A DNA stretch of 64,000 bases from Clavelina lepadiformis (GCF_947623445.1 NC_135240.1:24986001-25050000), one strand, 5' to 3'. Counted from the first letter of the stretch, positions 10,961-23,455 are shown. Notes: generated by a model from the letters alone, not told the origin. Made by a program: numbers and translations.

Positions 10961-11149
10961 GTAGCTTTGGAAAGTTTTACTTCACATATATGCTAACTTT
11001 GTGTCGGATTGCATTGAAGCGGATAGTAAAATCGAACATTGAGAAACTTATGTCTTAGTTCAAAAACGGTTCGATCAAGTAACTTTTTTCGACTTTCTAG
11101 GCTGGATTGTTTTTTAAAGCGTGAAAATGTTAAAGGTTGGTATGAGTTT

Positions 11150-11223
11150 GTCTCTGTGGCGCAATGGATTAGCGCGCTGGACTTCTAATCCAGAGGTTCC
11201 GGGTTCGAGTCCCGGCAGGGATG
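11150..11223 (+). tRNA. tRNA-Arg(TCT), unit 17
   Basis: G26 form. Confidence 0.95.
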
Positions 11224-11505
11224 ATTGGCTTAATATTTTTTAAATCTTATCACTTAACTGTACATAGTTTCATCCTAAAATGAGCATACCGTTAACATCA
11301 TCGTCTACGTCTTCCATAAAGTAAAACTAGAATGAAACAACTTGGCCTGCTTCGTTGTATTTATCCTCGATTAAACATCGTTGCATGCATCTGTGAATTT
11401 TATACAGCCACGAGGAAAAACAACCGTGATATTAGTGCTAAATTAAGCCTTTTCCTGGTTTTGTGGTAAGTATTATAAGAACGGAGATGCATACAAAACA
11501 ACGAG

Positions 11506-11623
11506 GTCAGGATGGCCGAGTGGTGTAAGGCGCCAGACTCAAGCAGAAGCTTAGTCGCTTTGTGCGGCTCTAGGGTGTTCTGGTCTCCGAATGGAGGCGT
11601 GGGTTCGAATCCCACTTCTGACT
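11506..11623 (+). tRNA. tRNA-Leu(CAA), unit 18, class B (T73)
   Basis: Intron 11544-11577; T73. Confidence 0.85.
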
Positions 11624-11812
11624 GTAGCTTTGGAAAGTTTTACTTCACATATATGCTAACTTTGTGTCGGATTGCATTGAAGCGGATAGTAAAATCGAAC
11701 ATTGAGAAACTTATGTCTTAGTTCAAAAACGGTTCGATCAAGTAACTTTTTCCGACTTTCTAGGCTGGATTGTTTTTTAAAGCGTGAAAATGTTAAAGGT
11801 TGGTATGAGTTT

Positions 11813-11886
11813 GTCTCTGTGGCGCAATGGATTAGCGCGCTGGACTTCTAATCCAGAGGTTCCGGGTTCGAGTCCCGGCAGGGATG
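11813..11886 (+). tRNA. tRNA-Arg(TCT), unit 18
   Basis: G26 form. Confidence 0.95.
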
Positions 11887-12170
11887 ATTGGCTTAATATT
11901 TTTTAAATCTTATCACTTAACTGTACATAGTTTCATCCTAAAATGAGCATACCGTTAACATCATCGTCTATACGTCTTCCACAAAATAATTCTAGAATGA
12001 AACAACTTGGCCTGCTTCGTTGTATTTATCCTCGATTAAATATCGTTGCATGCATCTGTGAATTTTATACAGCCACGAGGAAAAACAACCGTGATATTAG
12101 TGCTAAATTAAGCCTTTTCCTGGTTTTGTGGTAAGTATAATAAGAACGGAGATGCATACAAAACAACGAG

Positions 12171-12288
12171 GTCAGGATGGCCGAGTGGTCTAAGGCGCCA
12201 GATTCAAGCAAAAGCTTAGTCGCTTTGTGCGGCTTTAGGGTGTTCTGGTCTCCGAATGGAGGCGTGGGTTCAAATCCCACTTCTGACA
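12171..12288 (+). tRNA. tRNA-Leu(CAA), unit 19, class A1
   Basis: Intron 12209-12242; T32 and the class C intron start, but the 5' flank of class A. It looks like a patch of class C within an A unit, as gene conversion would leave. Confidence 0.95.
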
Positions 12289-12477
12289 GTAGCTTTGGAA
12301 AGTTTTACTTCACATATATGCTAACTTTGTGTCGGATTGCATTGAAGCGGATAGTAAAATCGAACATTGAGAAACTTATGTCTTAGTTCAAAAACGGTTC
12401 GATCAAGTAACTTTTTTCGACTTTCTAGGCTGGATTGTTTTTTAAAGCGTGAAAATGTTAAAGGTTGGTATGAGTTT

Positions 12478-12551
12478 GTCTCTGTGGCGCAATGGATTAG
12501 CGCGCTGGACTTCTAATCCAGAGGTTCCGGGTTCGAGTCCCGGCAGGGATG
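12478..12551 (+). tRNA. tRNA-Arg(TCT), unit 19
   Basis: G26 form. Confidence 0.95.
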
Positions 12552-12833
12552 ATTGGCTTAATATTTTTTAAATCTTATCACTTAACTGTACATAGTTTCA
12601 TCCTAAAATGAGCATACCGTTAACATCATCGTCTACGTCTTCCATAAAGTAAAACTAGAATGAAACAACTTGGCCTGCTTCGTTGTATTTATCCTCGATT
12701 AAACATCGTTGCATGCATCTGTGAATTTTATACAGCCACGAGGAAAAACAACCGTGATATTAGTGCTAAATTAAGCCTTTTCCTGGTTTTGTGGTAAGTA
12801 TTATAAGAACGGAGATGCATACAAAACAACGAG

Positions 12834-12951
12834 GTCAGGATGGCCGAGTGGTGTAAGGCGCCAGACTCAAGCAGAAGCTTAGTCGCTTTGTGCGGCTCTA
12901 GGGTGTTCTGGTCTCCGAATGGAGGCGTGGGTTCGAATCCCACTTCTGACT
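12834..12951 (+). tRNA. tRNA-Leu(CAA), unit 20, class B (T73)
   Basis: Intron 12872-12905; T73. Confidence 0.85.
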
Positions 12952-13140
12952 GTAGCTTTGGAAAGTTTTACTTCACATATATGCTAACTTTGTGTCGGAT
13001 TGCATTGAAGCGGATAGTAAAATCGAACATTGAGAAACTTATGTCTTAGTTCAAAAACGGTTCGATCAAGTAACTTTTTCCGACTTTCTAGGCTGGATTG
13101 TTTTTTAAAGCGTGAAAATGTTAAAGGTTGGTATGAGTTT

Positions 13141-13214
13141 GTCTCTGTGGCGCAATGGATTAGCGCGCTGGACTTCTAATCCAGAGGTTCCGGGTTCGAG
13201 TCCCGGCAGGGATG
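13141..13214 (+). tRNA. tRNA-Arg(TCT), unit 20
   Basis: G26 form. Confidence 0.95.
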
Positions 13215-13498
13215 ATTGGCTTAATATTTTTTAAATCTTATCACTTAACTGTACATAGTTTCATCCTAAAATGAGCATACCGTTAACATCATCGTCTATA
13301 CGTCTTCCACAAAATAATTCTAGAATGAAACAACTTGGCCTGCTTCGTTGTATTTATCCTCGATTAAATATCGTTGCATGCATCTGTGAATTTTATACAG
13401 CCACGAGGAAAAACAACCGTGATATTAGTGCTAAATTAAGCCTTTTCCTGGTTTTGTGGTAAGTATAATAAGAACGGAGATGCATACAAAACAACGAG

Positions 13499-13616
13499 GT
13501 CAGGATGGCCGAGTGGTCTAAGGCGCCAGATTCAAGCAAAAGCTTAGTCGCTTTGTGCGGCTTTAGGGTGTTCTGGTCTCCGAATGGAGGCGTGGGTTCA
13601 AATCCCACTTCTGACA
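13499..13616 (+). tRNA. tRNA-Leu(CAA), unit 21, class A1
   Basis: Intron 13537-13570; same A/C mosaic as unit 19. Confidence 0.95.
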
Positions 13617-13805
13617 GTAGCTTTGGAAAGTTTTACTTCACATATATGCTAACTTTGTGTCGGATTGCATTGAAGCGGATAGTAAAATCGAACATTGAGA
13701 AACTTATGTCTTAGTTCAAAAACGGTTCGATCAAGTAACTTTTTTCGACTTTCTAGGCTGGATTGTTTTTTAAAGCGTGAAAATGTTAAAGGTTGGTATG
13801 AGTTT

Positions 13806-13879
13806 GTCTCTGTGGCGCAATGGATTAGCGCGCTGGACTTCTAATCCAGAGGTTCCGGGTTCGAGTCCCGGCAGGGATG
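13806..13879 (+). tRNA. tRNA-Arg(TCT), unit 21
   Basis: G26 form. Confidence 0.95.
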
Positions 13880-14163
13880 ATTGGCTTAATATTTTTAAAA
13901 TCTTATCACTTAACTGTACATAGTTTCATCCTAAAATGAGCATACCGTTAACATCATCGTCTATACGTCTTCCACAAAATAATTCTAGAATGAAACAACT
14001 TGGCCTGCTTCGTTGTATTTATCCTCGATTAAATATCGTTGCATGCATCTGTGAATTTTATACAGCCACGAGGAAAAACAACCGTGATATTAGTGCTAAA
14101 TTAAGCCTTTTCCTGGTTTTGTGGTAAGTATAATAAGAACGGAGATGCATACAAAACAACGAG

Positions 14164-14281
14164 GTCAGGATGGCCGAGTGGTCTAAGGCGCCAGACTCAA
14201 GCAGAAGCTTAGTCGCTTTGTGCGGCTTTAGGGTGTTCTGGTCTCCGAATGGAGGCGTGGGTTCAAATCCCACTTCTGACA
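14164..14281 (+). tRNA. tRNA-Leu(CAA), unit 22, class A
   Basis: Intron 14202-14235; A73. Confidence 0.95.
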
Positions 14282-14470
14282 GTAGCTTTGGAAAGTTTTA
14301 CTTCACATATATGCTAACTTTGTGTCGGATTGCATTGAAGCGGATAGTAAAATCGAACATTGAGAAACTTATGTCTTAGTTCAAAAACGGTTCGATCAAG
14401 TAACTTTTTTCGACTTTCTAGGCTGGATTGTTTTTTAAAGCGTGAAAATGTTAAAGGTTGGTATGAGTTT

Positions 14471-14544
14471 GTCTCTGTGGCGCAATGGATTAGCGCGCTG
14501 GACTTCTAATCCAGAGGTTCCGGGTTCGAGTCCCGGCAGGGATG
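14471..14544 (+). tRNA. tRNA-Arg(TCT), unit 22
   Basis: G26 form. Confidence 0.95.
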
Positions 14545-14826
14545 ATTGGCTTAATATTTTTTAAATCTTATCACTTAACTGTACATAGTTTCATCCTAAA
14601 ATGAGCATACCGTTAACATCATCGTCTACGTCTTCCATAAAGTAAAACTAGAATGAAACAACTTGGCCTGCTTCGTTGTATTTATCCTCGATTAAACATC
14701 GTTGCATGCATCTGTGAATTTTATACAGCCACGAGGAAAAACAACCGTGATATTAGTGCTAAATTAAGCCTTTTCCTGGTTTTGTGGTAAGTATTATAAG
14801 AACGGAGATGCATACAAAACAACGAG

Positions 14827-14944
14827 GTCAGGATGGCCGAGTGGTGTAAGGCGCCAGACTCAAGCAGAAGCTTAGTCGCTTTGTGCGGCTCTAGGGTGTT
14901 CTGGTCTCCGAATGGAGGCGTGGGTTCGAATCCCACTTCTGACT
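14827..14944 (+). tRNA. tRNA-Leu(CAA), unit 23, class B (T73)
   Basis: Intron 14865-14898; T73. Confidence 0.85.
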
Positions 14945-15133
14945 GTAGCTTTGGAAAGTTTTACTTCACATATATGCTAACTTTGTGTCGGATTGCATTG
15001 AAGCGGATAGTAAAATCGAACATTGAGAAACTTATGTCTTAGTTCAAAAACGGTTCGATCAAGTAACTTTTTCCGACTTTCTAGGCTGGATTGTTTTTTA
15101 AAGCGTGAAAATGTTAAAGGTTGGTATGAGTTT

Positions 15134-15207
15134 GTCTCTGTGACGCAATGGATTAGCGCGCTGGACTTCTAATCCAGAGGTTCCGGGTTCGAGTCCCGGC
15201 AGGGATG
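15134..15207 (+). tRNA. tRNA-Arg(TCT), unit 23, A10 variant
   Basis: Same D-stem A10 as unit 8, 9,959 bp upstream. Confidence 0.88.
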
Positions 15208-15491
15208 ATTGGCTTAATATTTTTTAAATCTTATCACTTAACTGTACATAGTTTCATCCTAAAATGAGCATACCGTTAACATCATCGTCTATACGTCTTC
15301 CACAAAATAATTCTAGAATGAAACAACTTGGCCTGCTTCGTTGTATTTATCCTCGATTAAATATCGTTGCATGCATCTGTGAATTTTATACAGCCACGAG
15401 GAAAAACAACCGTGATATTAGTGCTAAATTAAGCCTTTTCCTGGTTTTGTGGTAAGTATAATAAGAACGGAGATGCATACAAAACAACGAG

Positions 15492-15609
15492 GTCAGGATG
15501 GCCGAGTGGTCTAAGGCGCCAGACTCAAGCAGAAGCTTAGTCGCTTTGTGCGGCTTTAGGGTGTTCTGGTCTCCGAATGGAGGCGTGGGTTCAAATCCCA
15601 CTTCTGACA
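15492..15609 (+). tRNA. tRNA-Leu(CAA), unit 24, class A
   Basis: Intron 15530-15563; A73. Confidence 0.95.
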
Positions 15610-15798
15610 GTAGCTTTGGAAAGTTTTACTTCACATATATGCTAACTTTGTGTCGGATTGCATTGAAGCGGATAGTAAAATCGAACATTGAGAAACTTAT
15701 GTCTTAGTTCAAAAACGGTTCGATCAAGTAACTTTTTTCGACTTTCTAGGCTGGATTGTTTTTTAAAGCGTGAAAATGTTAAAGGTTGGTATGAGTTT

Positions 15799-15872
15799 GT
15801 CTCTGTGGCGCAATGGATTAGCGCGCTGGACTTCTAATCCAGAGGTTCCGGGTTCGAGTCCCGGCAGGGATG
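15799..15872 (+). tRNA. tRNA-Arg(TCT), unit 24
   Basis: G26 form. Confidence 0.95.
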
Positions 15873-16154
15873 ATTGGCTTAATATTTTTTAAATCTTATC
15901 ACTTAACTGTACATAGTTTCATCCTAAAATGAGCATACCGTTAACATCATCGTCTACGTCTTCCATAAAGTAAAACTAGAATGAAACAACTTGGCCTGCT
16001 TCGTTGTATTTATCCTCGATTAAACATCGTTGCATGCATCTGTGAATTTTATACAGCCACGAGGAAAAACAACCGTGATATTAGTGCTAAATTAAGCCTT
16101 TTCCTGGTTTTGTGGTAAGTATTATAAGAACGGAGATGCATACAAAACAACGAG

Positions 16155-16272
16155 GTCAGGATGGCCGAGTGGTGTAAGGCGCCAGACTCAAGCAGAAGCT
16201 TAGTCGCTTTGTGCGGCTCTAGGGTGTTCTGGTCTCCGAATGGAGGCGTGGGTTCGAATCCCACTTCTGACT
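16155..16272 (+). tRNA. tRNA-Leu(CAA), unit 25, class B (T73)
   Basis: Intron 16193-16226; T73. Confidence 0.85.
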
Positions 16273-16461
16273 GTAGCTTTGGAAAGTTTTACTTCACATA
16301 TATGCTAACTTTGTGTCGGATTGCATTGAAGCGGATAGTAAAATCGAACATTGAGAAACTTATGTCTTAGTTCAAAAACGGTTCGATCAAGTAACTTTTT
16401 CCGACTTTCTAGGCTGGATTGTTTTTTAAAGCGTGAAAATGTTAAAGGTTGGTATGAGTTT

Positions 16462-16535
16462 GTCTCTGTGGCGCAATGGATTAGCGCACTGGACTTCTAA
16501 TCCAGAGGTTCCGGGTTCGAGTCCCGGCAGGGATG
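16462..16535 (+). tRNA. tRNA-Arg(TCT), unit 25, A26 form
   Basis: A26. Confidence 0.95.
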
Positions 16536-16817
16536 ATTGGCTTAATATTTTAAAAATCTTATCACTTAACTGTACATAGTTTCATCCTAAAATGAGCATA
16601 CCGTTAACATCATCGTCTACGTCTTCCACAAAGTAATTCTAGAATGAAACAACTTGGCCTGCTTCGCTGTATTTATCCTCGATTAAACATCGTTGCATGC
16701 ATCTGTGAATTTTATACAGCCACGAGGAAAAACAACCGTGATATTAGTGCTAAATTAAGCCTTTTCCTGGTTTTGTGGTAAGTATAATAAGAACGGAGTT
16801 GCATGCAAAACAACGAG

Positions 16818-16935
16818 GTCAGGATGGCCGAGTGGTCTAAGGCGCCAGATTCAAGCAAAAGCTTAGTCGCTTTGTGCGGCTTTAGGGTGTTCTGGTCTCC
16901 GAATGGAGGCGTGGGTTCAAATCCCACTTCTGACA
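16818..16935 (+). tRNA. tRNA-Leu(CAA), unit 26, class C
   Basis: Intron 16856-16889; T32, A73. Confidence 0.95.
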
Positions 16936-17124
16936 GTAGCTTTGGAAAGTTTTACTTCACATATATGCTAACTTTGTGTCGGATTGCATTGAAGCGGATA
17001 GTAAAATCGAACATTGAGAAACTTATGTCTTAGTTCAAAAACGGTTCGATCAAGTAACTTTTTTCGACTTTCTAGGCTGGATTGTTTTTTAAAGCGTGAA
17101 AATGTTAAAGGTTGGTATGAGTTT

Positions 17125-17198
17125 GTCTCTGTGGCGCAATGGATTAGCGCGCTGGACTTCTAATCCAGAGGTTCCGGGTTCGAGTCCCGGCAGGGATG
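17125..17198 (+). tRNA. tRNA-Arg(TCT), unit 26
   Basis: G26 form. Confidence 0.95.
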
Positions 17199-17482
17199 AT
17201 TGGCTTAATATTTTTAAAATCTTATCACTTAACTGTACATAGTTTCATCCTAAAATGAGCATACCGTTAACATCATCGTCTATACGTCTTCCACAAAATA
17301 ATTCTAGAATGAAACAACTTGGCCTGCTTCGTTGTATTTATCCTCGATTAAATATCGTTGCATGCATCTGTGAATTTTATACAGCCACGAGGAAAAACAA
17401 CCGTGATATTAGTGCTAAATTAAGCCTTTTCCTGGTTTTGTGGTAAGTATAATAAGAACGGAGATGCATACAAAACAACGAG

Positions 17483-17600
17483 GTCAGGATGGCCGAGTGG
17501 TCTAAGGCGCCAGACTCAAGCAGAAGCTTAGTCGCTTTGTGCGGCTTTAGGGTGTTCTGGTCTCCGAATGGAGGCGTGGGTTCAAATCCCACTTCTGACA
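17483..17600 (+). tRNA. tRNA-Leu(CAA), unit 27, class A
   Basis: Intron 17521-17554; A73. Confidence 0.95.
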
Positions 17601-17789
17601 GTAGCTTTGGAAAGTTTTACTTCACATATATGCTAACTTTGTGTCGGATTGCATTGAAGCGGATAGTAAAATCGAACATTGAGAAACTTATGTCTTAGTT
17701 CAAAAACGGTTCGATCAAGTAACTTTTTTCGACTTTCTAGGCTGGATTGTTTTTTAAAGCGTGAAAATGTTAAAGGTTGGTATGAGTTT

Positions 17790-17863
17790 GTCTCTGTGGC
17801 GCAATGGATTAGCGCGCTGGACTTCTAATCCAGAGGTTCCGGGTTCGAGTCCCGGCAGGGATG
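17790..17863 (+). tRNA. tRNA-Arg(TCT), unit 27
   Basis: G26 form. Confidence 0.95.
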
Positions 17864-18145
17864 ATTGGCTTAATATTTTTTAAATCTTATCACTTAACTG
17901 TACATAGTTTCATCCTAAAATGAGCATACCGTTAACATCATCGTCTACGTCTTCCATAAAGTAAAACTAGAATGAAACAACTTGGCCTGCTTCGTTGTAT
18001 TTATCCTCGATTAAACATCGTTGCATGCATCTGTGAATTTTATACAGCCACGAGGAAAAACAACCGTGATATTAGTGCTAAATTAAGCCTTTTCCTGGTT
18101 TTGTGGTAAGTATTATAAGAACGGAGATGCATACAAAACAACGAG

Positions 18146-18263
18146 GTCAGGATGGCCGAGTGGTGTAAGGCGCCAGACTCAAGCAGAAGCTTAGTCGCTT
18201 TGTGCGGCTCTAGGGTGTTCTGGTCTCCGAATGGAGGCGTGGGTTCGAATCCCACTTCTGACT
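18146..18263 (+). tRNA. tRNA-Leu(CAA), unit 28, class B (T73)
   Basis: Intron 18184-18217; T73. Confidence 0.85.
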
Positions 18264-18452
18264 GTAGCTTTGGAAAGTTTTACTTCACATATATGCTAAC
18301 TTTGTGTCGGATTGCATTGAAGCGGATAGTAAAATCGAACATTGAGAAACTTATGTCTTAGTTCAAAAACGGTTCGATCAAGTAACTTTTTCCGACTTTC
18401 TAGGCTGGATTGTTTTTTAAAGCGTGAAAATGTTAAAGGTTGGTATGAGTTT

Positions 18453-18526
18453 GTCTCTGTGGCGCAATGGATTAGCGCGCTGGACTTCTAATCCAGAGGT
18501 TCCGGGTTCGAGTCCCGGCAGGGATG
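18453..18526 (+). tRNA. tRNA-Arg(TCT), unit 28
   Basis: G26 form. Confidence 0.95.
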
Positions 18527-18810
18527 ATTGGCTTAATATTTTTTAAATCTTATCACTTAACTGTACATAGTTTCATCCTAAAATGAGCATACCGTTAACA
18601 TCATCGTCTATACGTCTTCCACAAAATAATTCTAGAATGAAACAACTTGGCCTGCTTCGTTGTATTTATCCTCGATTAAATATCGTTGCATGCATCTGTG
18701 AATTTTATACAGCCACGAGGAAAAACAACCGTGATATTAGTGCTAAATTAAGCCTTTTCCTGGTTTTGTGGTAAGTATAATAAGAACGGAGATGCATACA
18801 AAACAACGAG

Positions 18811-18928
18811 GTCAGGATGGCCGAGTGGTCTAAGGCGCCAGACTCAAGCAGAAGCTTAGTCGCTTTGTGCGGCTTTAGGGTGTTCTGGTCTCCGAATGGA
18901 GGCGTGGGTTCAAATCCCACTTCTGACA
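18811..18928 (+). tRNA. tRNA-Leu(CAA), unit 29, class A
   Basis: Intron 18849-18882; A73. Confidence 0.95.
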
Positions 18929-19117
18929 GTAGCTTTGGAAAGTTTTACTTCACATATATGCTAACTTTGTGTCGGATTGCATTGAAGCGGATAGTAAAAT
19001 CGAACATTGAGAAACTTATGTCTTAGTTCAAAAACGGTTCGATCAAGTAACTTTTTTCGACTTTCTAGGCTGGATTGTTTTTTAAAGCGTGAAAATGTTA
19101 AAGGTTGGTATGAGTTT

Positions 19118-19191
19118 GTCTCTGTGGCGCAATGGATTAGCGCGCTGGACTTCTAATCCAGAGGTTCCGGGTTCGAGTCCCGGCAGGGATG
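19118..19191 (+). tRNA. tRNA-Arg(TCT), unit 29
   Basis: G26 form. Confidence 0.95.
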
Positions 19192-19473
19192 ATTGGCTTA
19201 ATATTTTTTAAATCTTATCACTTAACTGTACATAGTTTCATCCTAAAATGAGCATACCGTTAACATCATCGTCTACGTCTTCCATAAAGTAAAACTAGAA
19301 TGAAACAACTTGGCCTGCTTCGTTGTATTTATCCTCGATTAAACATCGTTGCATGCATCTGTGAATTTTATACAGCCACGAGGAAAAACAACCGTGATAT
19401 TAGTGCTAAATTAAGCCTTTTCCTGGTTTTGTGGTAAGTATTATAAGAACGGAGATGCATACAAAACAACGAG

Positions 19474-19591
19474 GTCAGGATGGCCGAGTGGTGTAAGGCG
19501 CCAGACTCAAGCAGAAGCTTAGTCGCTTTGTGCGGCTCTAGGGTGTTCTGGTCTCCGAATGGAGGCGTGGGTTCGAATCCCACTTCTGACT
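19474..19591 (+). tRNA. tRNA-Leu(CAA), unit 30, class B (T73)
   Basis: Intron 19512-19545; T73. Confidence 0.85.
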
Positions 19592-19780
19592 GTAGCTTTG
19601 GAAAGTTTTACTTCACATATATGCTAACTTTGTGTCGGATTGCATTGAAGCGGATAGTAAAATCGAACATTGAGAAACTTATGTCTTAGTTCAAAAACGG
19701 TTCGATCAAGTAACTTTTTCCGACTTTCTAGGCTGGATTGTTTTTTAAAGCGTGAAAATGTTAAAGGTTGGTATGAGTTT

Positions 19781-19854
19781 GTCTCTGTGGCGCAATGGAT
19801 TAGCGCACTGGACTTCTAATCCAGAGGTTCCGGGTTCGAGTCCCGGCAGGGATG
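19781..19854 (+). tRNA. tRNA-Arg(TCT), unit 30, A26 form
   Basis: A26. Confidence 0.95.
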
Positions 19855-20136
19855 ATTGGCTTAATATTTTAAAAATCTTATCACTTAACTGTACATAGTT
19901 TCATCCTAAAATGAGCATACCGTTAACATCATCGTCTACGTCTTCCACAAAGTAATTCTAGAATGAAACAACTTGGCCTGCTTCGCTGTATTTATCCTCG
20001 ATTAAACATCGTTGCATGCATCTGTGAATTTTATACAGCCACGAGGAAAAACAACCGTGATATTAGTGCTAAATTAAGCCTTTTCCTGGTTTTGTGGTAA
20101 GTATAATAAGAACGGAGTTGCATGCAAAACAACGAG

Positions 20137-20254
20137 GTCAGGATGGCCGAGTGGTCTAAGGCGCCAGATTCAAGCAAAAGCTTAGTCGCTTTGTGCGGCT
20201 TTAGGGTGTTCTGGTCTCCGAATGGAGGCGTGGGTTCAAATCCCACTTCTGACA
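20137..20254 (+). tRNA. tRNA-Leu(CAA), unit 31, class C
   Basis: Intron 20175-20208; T32, A73. Confidence 0.95.
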
Positions 20255-20443
20255 GTAGCTTTGGAAAGTTTTACTTCACATATATGCTAACTTTGTGTCG
20301 GATTGCATTGAAGCGGATAGTAAAATCGAACATTGAGAAACTTATGTCTTAGTTCAAAAACGGTTCGATCAAGTAACTTTTTTCGACTTTCTAGGCTGGA
20401 TTGTTTTTTAAAGCGTGAAAATGTTAAAGGTTGGTATGAGTTT

Positions 20444-20517
20444 GTCTCTGTGGCGCAATGGATTAGCGCGCTGGACTTCTAATCCAGAGGTTCCGGGTTC
20501 GAGTCCCGGCAGGGATG
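20444..20517 (+). tRNA. tRNA-Arg(TCT), unit 31
   Basis: G26 form. Confidence 0.95.
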
Positions 20518-20801
20518 ATTGGCTTAATATTTTTAAAATCTTATCACTTAACTGTACATAGTTTCATCCTAAAATGAGCATACCGTTAACATCATCGTCT
20601 ATACGTCTTCCACAAAATAATTCTAGAATGAAACAACTTGGCCTGCTTCGTTGTATTTATCCTCGATTAAATATCGTTGCATGCATCTGTGAATTTTATA
20701 CAGCCACGAGGAAAAACAACCGTGATATTAGTGCTAAATTAAGCCTTTTCCTGGTTTTGTGGTAAGTATAATAAGAACGGAGATGCATACAAAACAACGA
20801 G

Positions 20802-20919
20802 GTCAGGATGGCCGAGTGGTCTAAGGCGCCAGACTCAAGCAGAAGCTTAGTCGCTTTGTGCGGCTTTAGGGTGTTCTGGTCTCCGAATGGAGGCGTGGGT
20901 TCAAATCCCACTTCTGACA
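20802..20919 (+). tRNA. tRNA-Leu(CAA), unit 32, class A
   Basis: Intron 20840-20873; A73. Confidence 0.95.
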
Positions 20920-21108
20920 GTAGCTTTGGAAAGTTTTACTTCACATATATGCTAACTTTGTGTCGGATTGCATTGAAGCGGATAGTAAAATCGAACATTG
21001 AGAAACTTATGTCTTAGTTCAAAAACGGTTCGATCAAGTAACTTTTTTCGACTTTCTAGGCTGGATTGTTTTTTAAAGCGTGAAAATGTTAAAGGTTGGT
21101 ATGAGTTT

Positions 21109-21182
21109 GTCTCTGTGGCGCAATGGATTAGCGCGCTGGACTTCTAATCCAGAGGTTCCGGGTTCGAGTCCCGGCAGGGATG
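21109..21182 (+). tRNA. tRNA-Arg(TCT), unit 32
   Basis: G26 form. Confidence 0.95.
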
Positions 21183-21464
21183 ATTGGCTTAATATTTTTT
21201 AAATCTTATCACTTAACTGTACATAGTTTCATCCTAAAATGAGCATACCGTTAACATCATCGTCTACGTCTTCCATAAAGTAAAACTAGAATGAAACAAC
21301 TTGGCCTGCTTCGTTGTATTTATCCTCGATTAAACATCGTTGCATGCATCTGTGAATTTTATACAGCCACGAGGAAAAACAACCGTGATATTAGTGCTAA
21401 ATTAAGCCTTTTCCTGGTTTTGTGGTAAGTATTATAAGAACGGAGATGCATACAAAACAACGAG

Positions 21465-21582
21465 GTCAGGATGGCCGAGTGGTGTAAGGCGCCAGACTCA
21501 AGCAGAAGCTTAGTCGCTTTGTGCGGCTCTAGGGTGTTCTGGTCTCCGAATGGAGGCGTGGGTTCGAATCCCACTTCTGACT
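21465..21582 (+). tRNA. tRNA-Leu(CAA), unit 33, class B (T73)
   Basis: Intron 21503-21536; T73. First of the only two adjacent class B units. Confidence 0.85.
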
Positions 21583-21771
21583 GTAGCTTTGGAAAGTTTT
21601 ACTTCACATATATGCTAACTTTGTGTCGGATTGCATTGAAGCGGATAGTAAAATCGAACATTGAGAAACTTATGTCTTAGTTCAAAAACGGTTCGATCAA
21701 GTAACTTTTTCCGACTTTCTAGGCTGGATTGTTTTTTAAAGCGTGAAAATGTTAAAGGTTGGTATGAGTTT

Positions 21772-21845
21772 GTCTCTGTGGCGCAATGGATTAGCGCGCT
21801 GGACTTCTAATCCAGAGGTTCCGGGTTCGAGTCCCGGCAGGGATG
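21772..21845 (+). tRNA. tRNA-Arg(TCT), unit 33
   Basis: G26 form. Confidence 0.95.
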
Positions 21846-22127
21846 ATTGGCTTAATATTTTTTAAATCTTATCACTTAACTGTACATAGTTTCATCCTAA
21901 AATGAGCATACCGTTAACATCATCGTCTACGTCTTCCATAAAGTAAAACTAGAATGAAACAACTTGGCCTGCTTCGTTGTATTTATCCTCGATTAAACAT
22001 CGTTGCATGCATCTGTGAATTTTATACAGCCACGAGGAAAAACAACCGTGATATTAGTGCTAAATTAAGCCTTTTCCTGGTTTTGTGGTAAGTATTATAA
22101 GAACGGAGATGCATACAAAACAACGAG

Positions 22128-22245
22128 GTCAGGATGGCCGAGTGGTGTAAGGCGCCAGACTCAAGCAGAAGCTTAGTCGCTTTGTGCGGCTCTAGGGTGT
22201 TCTGGTCTCCGAATGGAGGCGTGGGTTCGAATCCCACTTCTGACT
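22128..22245 (+). tRNA. tRNA-Leu(CAA), unit 34, class B (T73)
   Basis: Intron 22166-22199; T73. The B-B neighbour of unit 33 marks a break in the five-unit order. Confidence 0.85.
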
Positions 22246-22434
22246 GTAGCTTTGGAAAGTTTTACTTCACATATATGCTAACTTTGTGTCGGATTGCATT
22301 GAAGCGGATAGTAAAATCGAACATTGAGAAACTTATGTCTTAGTTCAAAAACGGTTCGATCAAGTAACTTTTTCCGACTTTCTAGGCTGGATTGTTTTTT
22401 AAAGCGTGAAAATGTTAAAGGTTGGTATGAGTTT

Positions 22435-22508
22435 GTCTCTGTGGCGCAATGGATTAGCGCGCTGGACTTCTAATCCAGAGGTTCCGGGTTCGAGTCCCGG
22501 CAGGGATG
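22435..22508 (+). tRNA. tRNA-Arg(TCT), unit 34
   Basis: G26 form. Confidence 0.95.
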
Positions 22509-22792
22509 ATTGGCTTAATATTTTTTAAATCTTATCACTTAACTGTACATAGTTTCATCCTAAAATGAGCATACCGTTAACATCATCGTCTATACGTCTT
22601 CCACAAAATAATTCTAGAATGAAACAACTTGGCCTGCTTCGTTGTATTTATCCTCGATTAAATATCGTTGCATGCATCTGTGAATTTTATACAGCCACGA
22701 GGAAAAACAACCGTGATATTAGTGCTAAATTAAGCCTTTTCCTGGTTTTGTGGTAAGTATAATAAGAACGGAGATGCATACAAAACAACGAG

Positions 22793-22910
22793 GTCAGGAT
22801 GGCCGAGTGGTCTAAGGCGCCAGACTCAAGCAGAAGCTTAGTCGCTTTGTGCGGCTTTAGGGTGTTCTGGTCTCCGAATGGAGGCGTGGGTTCAAATCCC
22901 ACTTCTGACA
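22793..22910 (+). tRNA. tRNA-Leu(CAA), unit 35, class A
   Basis: Intron 22831-22864; A73. Confidence 0.95.
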
Positions 22911-23099
22911 GTAGCTTTGGAAAGTTTTACTTCACATATATGCTAACTTTGTGTCGGATTGCATTGAAGCGGATAGTAAAATCGAACATTGAGAAACTTA
23001 TGTCTTAGTTCAAAAACGGTTCGATCAAGTAACTTTTTTCGACTTTCTAGGCTGGATTGTTTTTTAAAGCGTGAAAATGTTAAAGGTTGGTATGAGTTT

Positions 23100-23173
23100 G
23101 TCTCTGTGGCGCAATGGATTAGCGCGCTGGACTTCTAATCCAGAGGTTCCGGGTTCGAGTCCCGGCAGGGATG
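23100..23173 (+). tRNA. tRNA-Arg(TCT), unit 35
   Basis: G26 form. Confidence 0.95.
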
Positions 23174-23455
23174 ATTGGCTTAATATTTTTTAAATCTTAT
23201 CACTTAACTGTACATAGTTTCATCCTAAAATGAGCATACCGTTAACATCATCGTCTACGTCTTCCATAAAGTAAAACTAGAATGAAACAACTTGGCCTGC
23301 TTCGTTGTATTTATCCTCGATTAAACATCGTTGCATGCATCTGTGAATTTTATACAGCCACGAGGAAAAACAACCGTGATATTAGTGCTAAATTAAGCCT
23401 TTTCCTGGTTTTGTGGTAAGTATTATAAGAACGGAGATGCATACAAAACAACGAG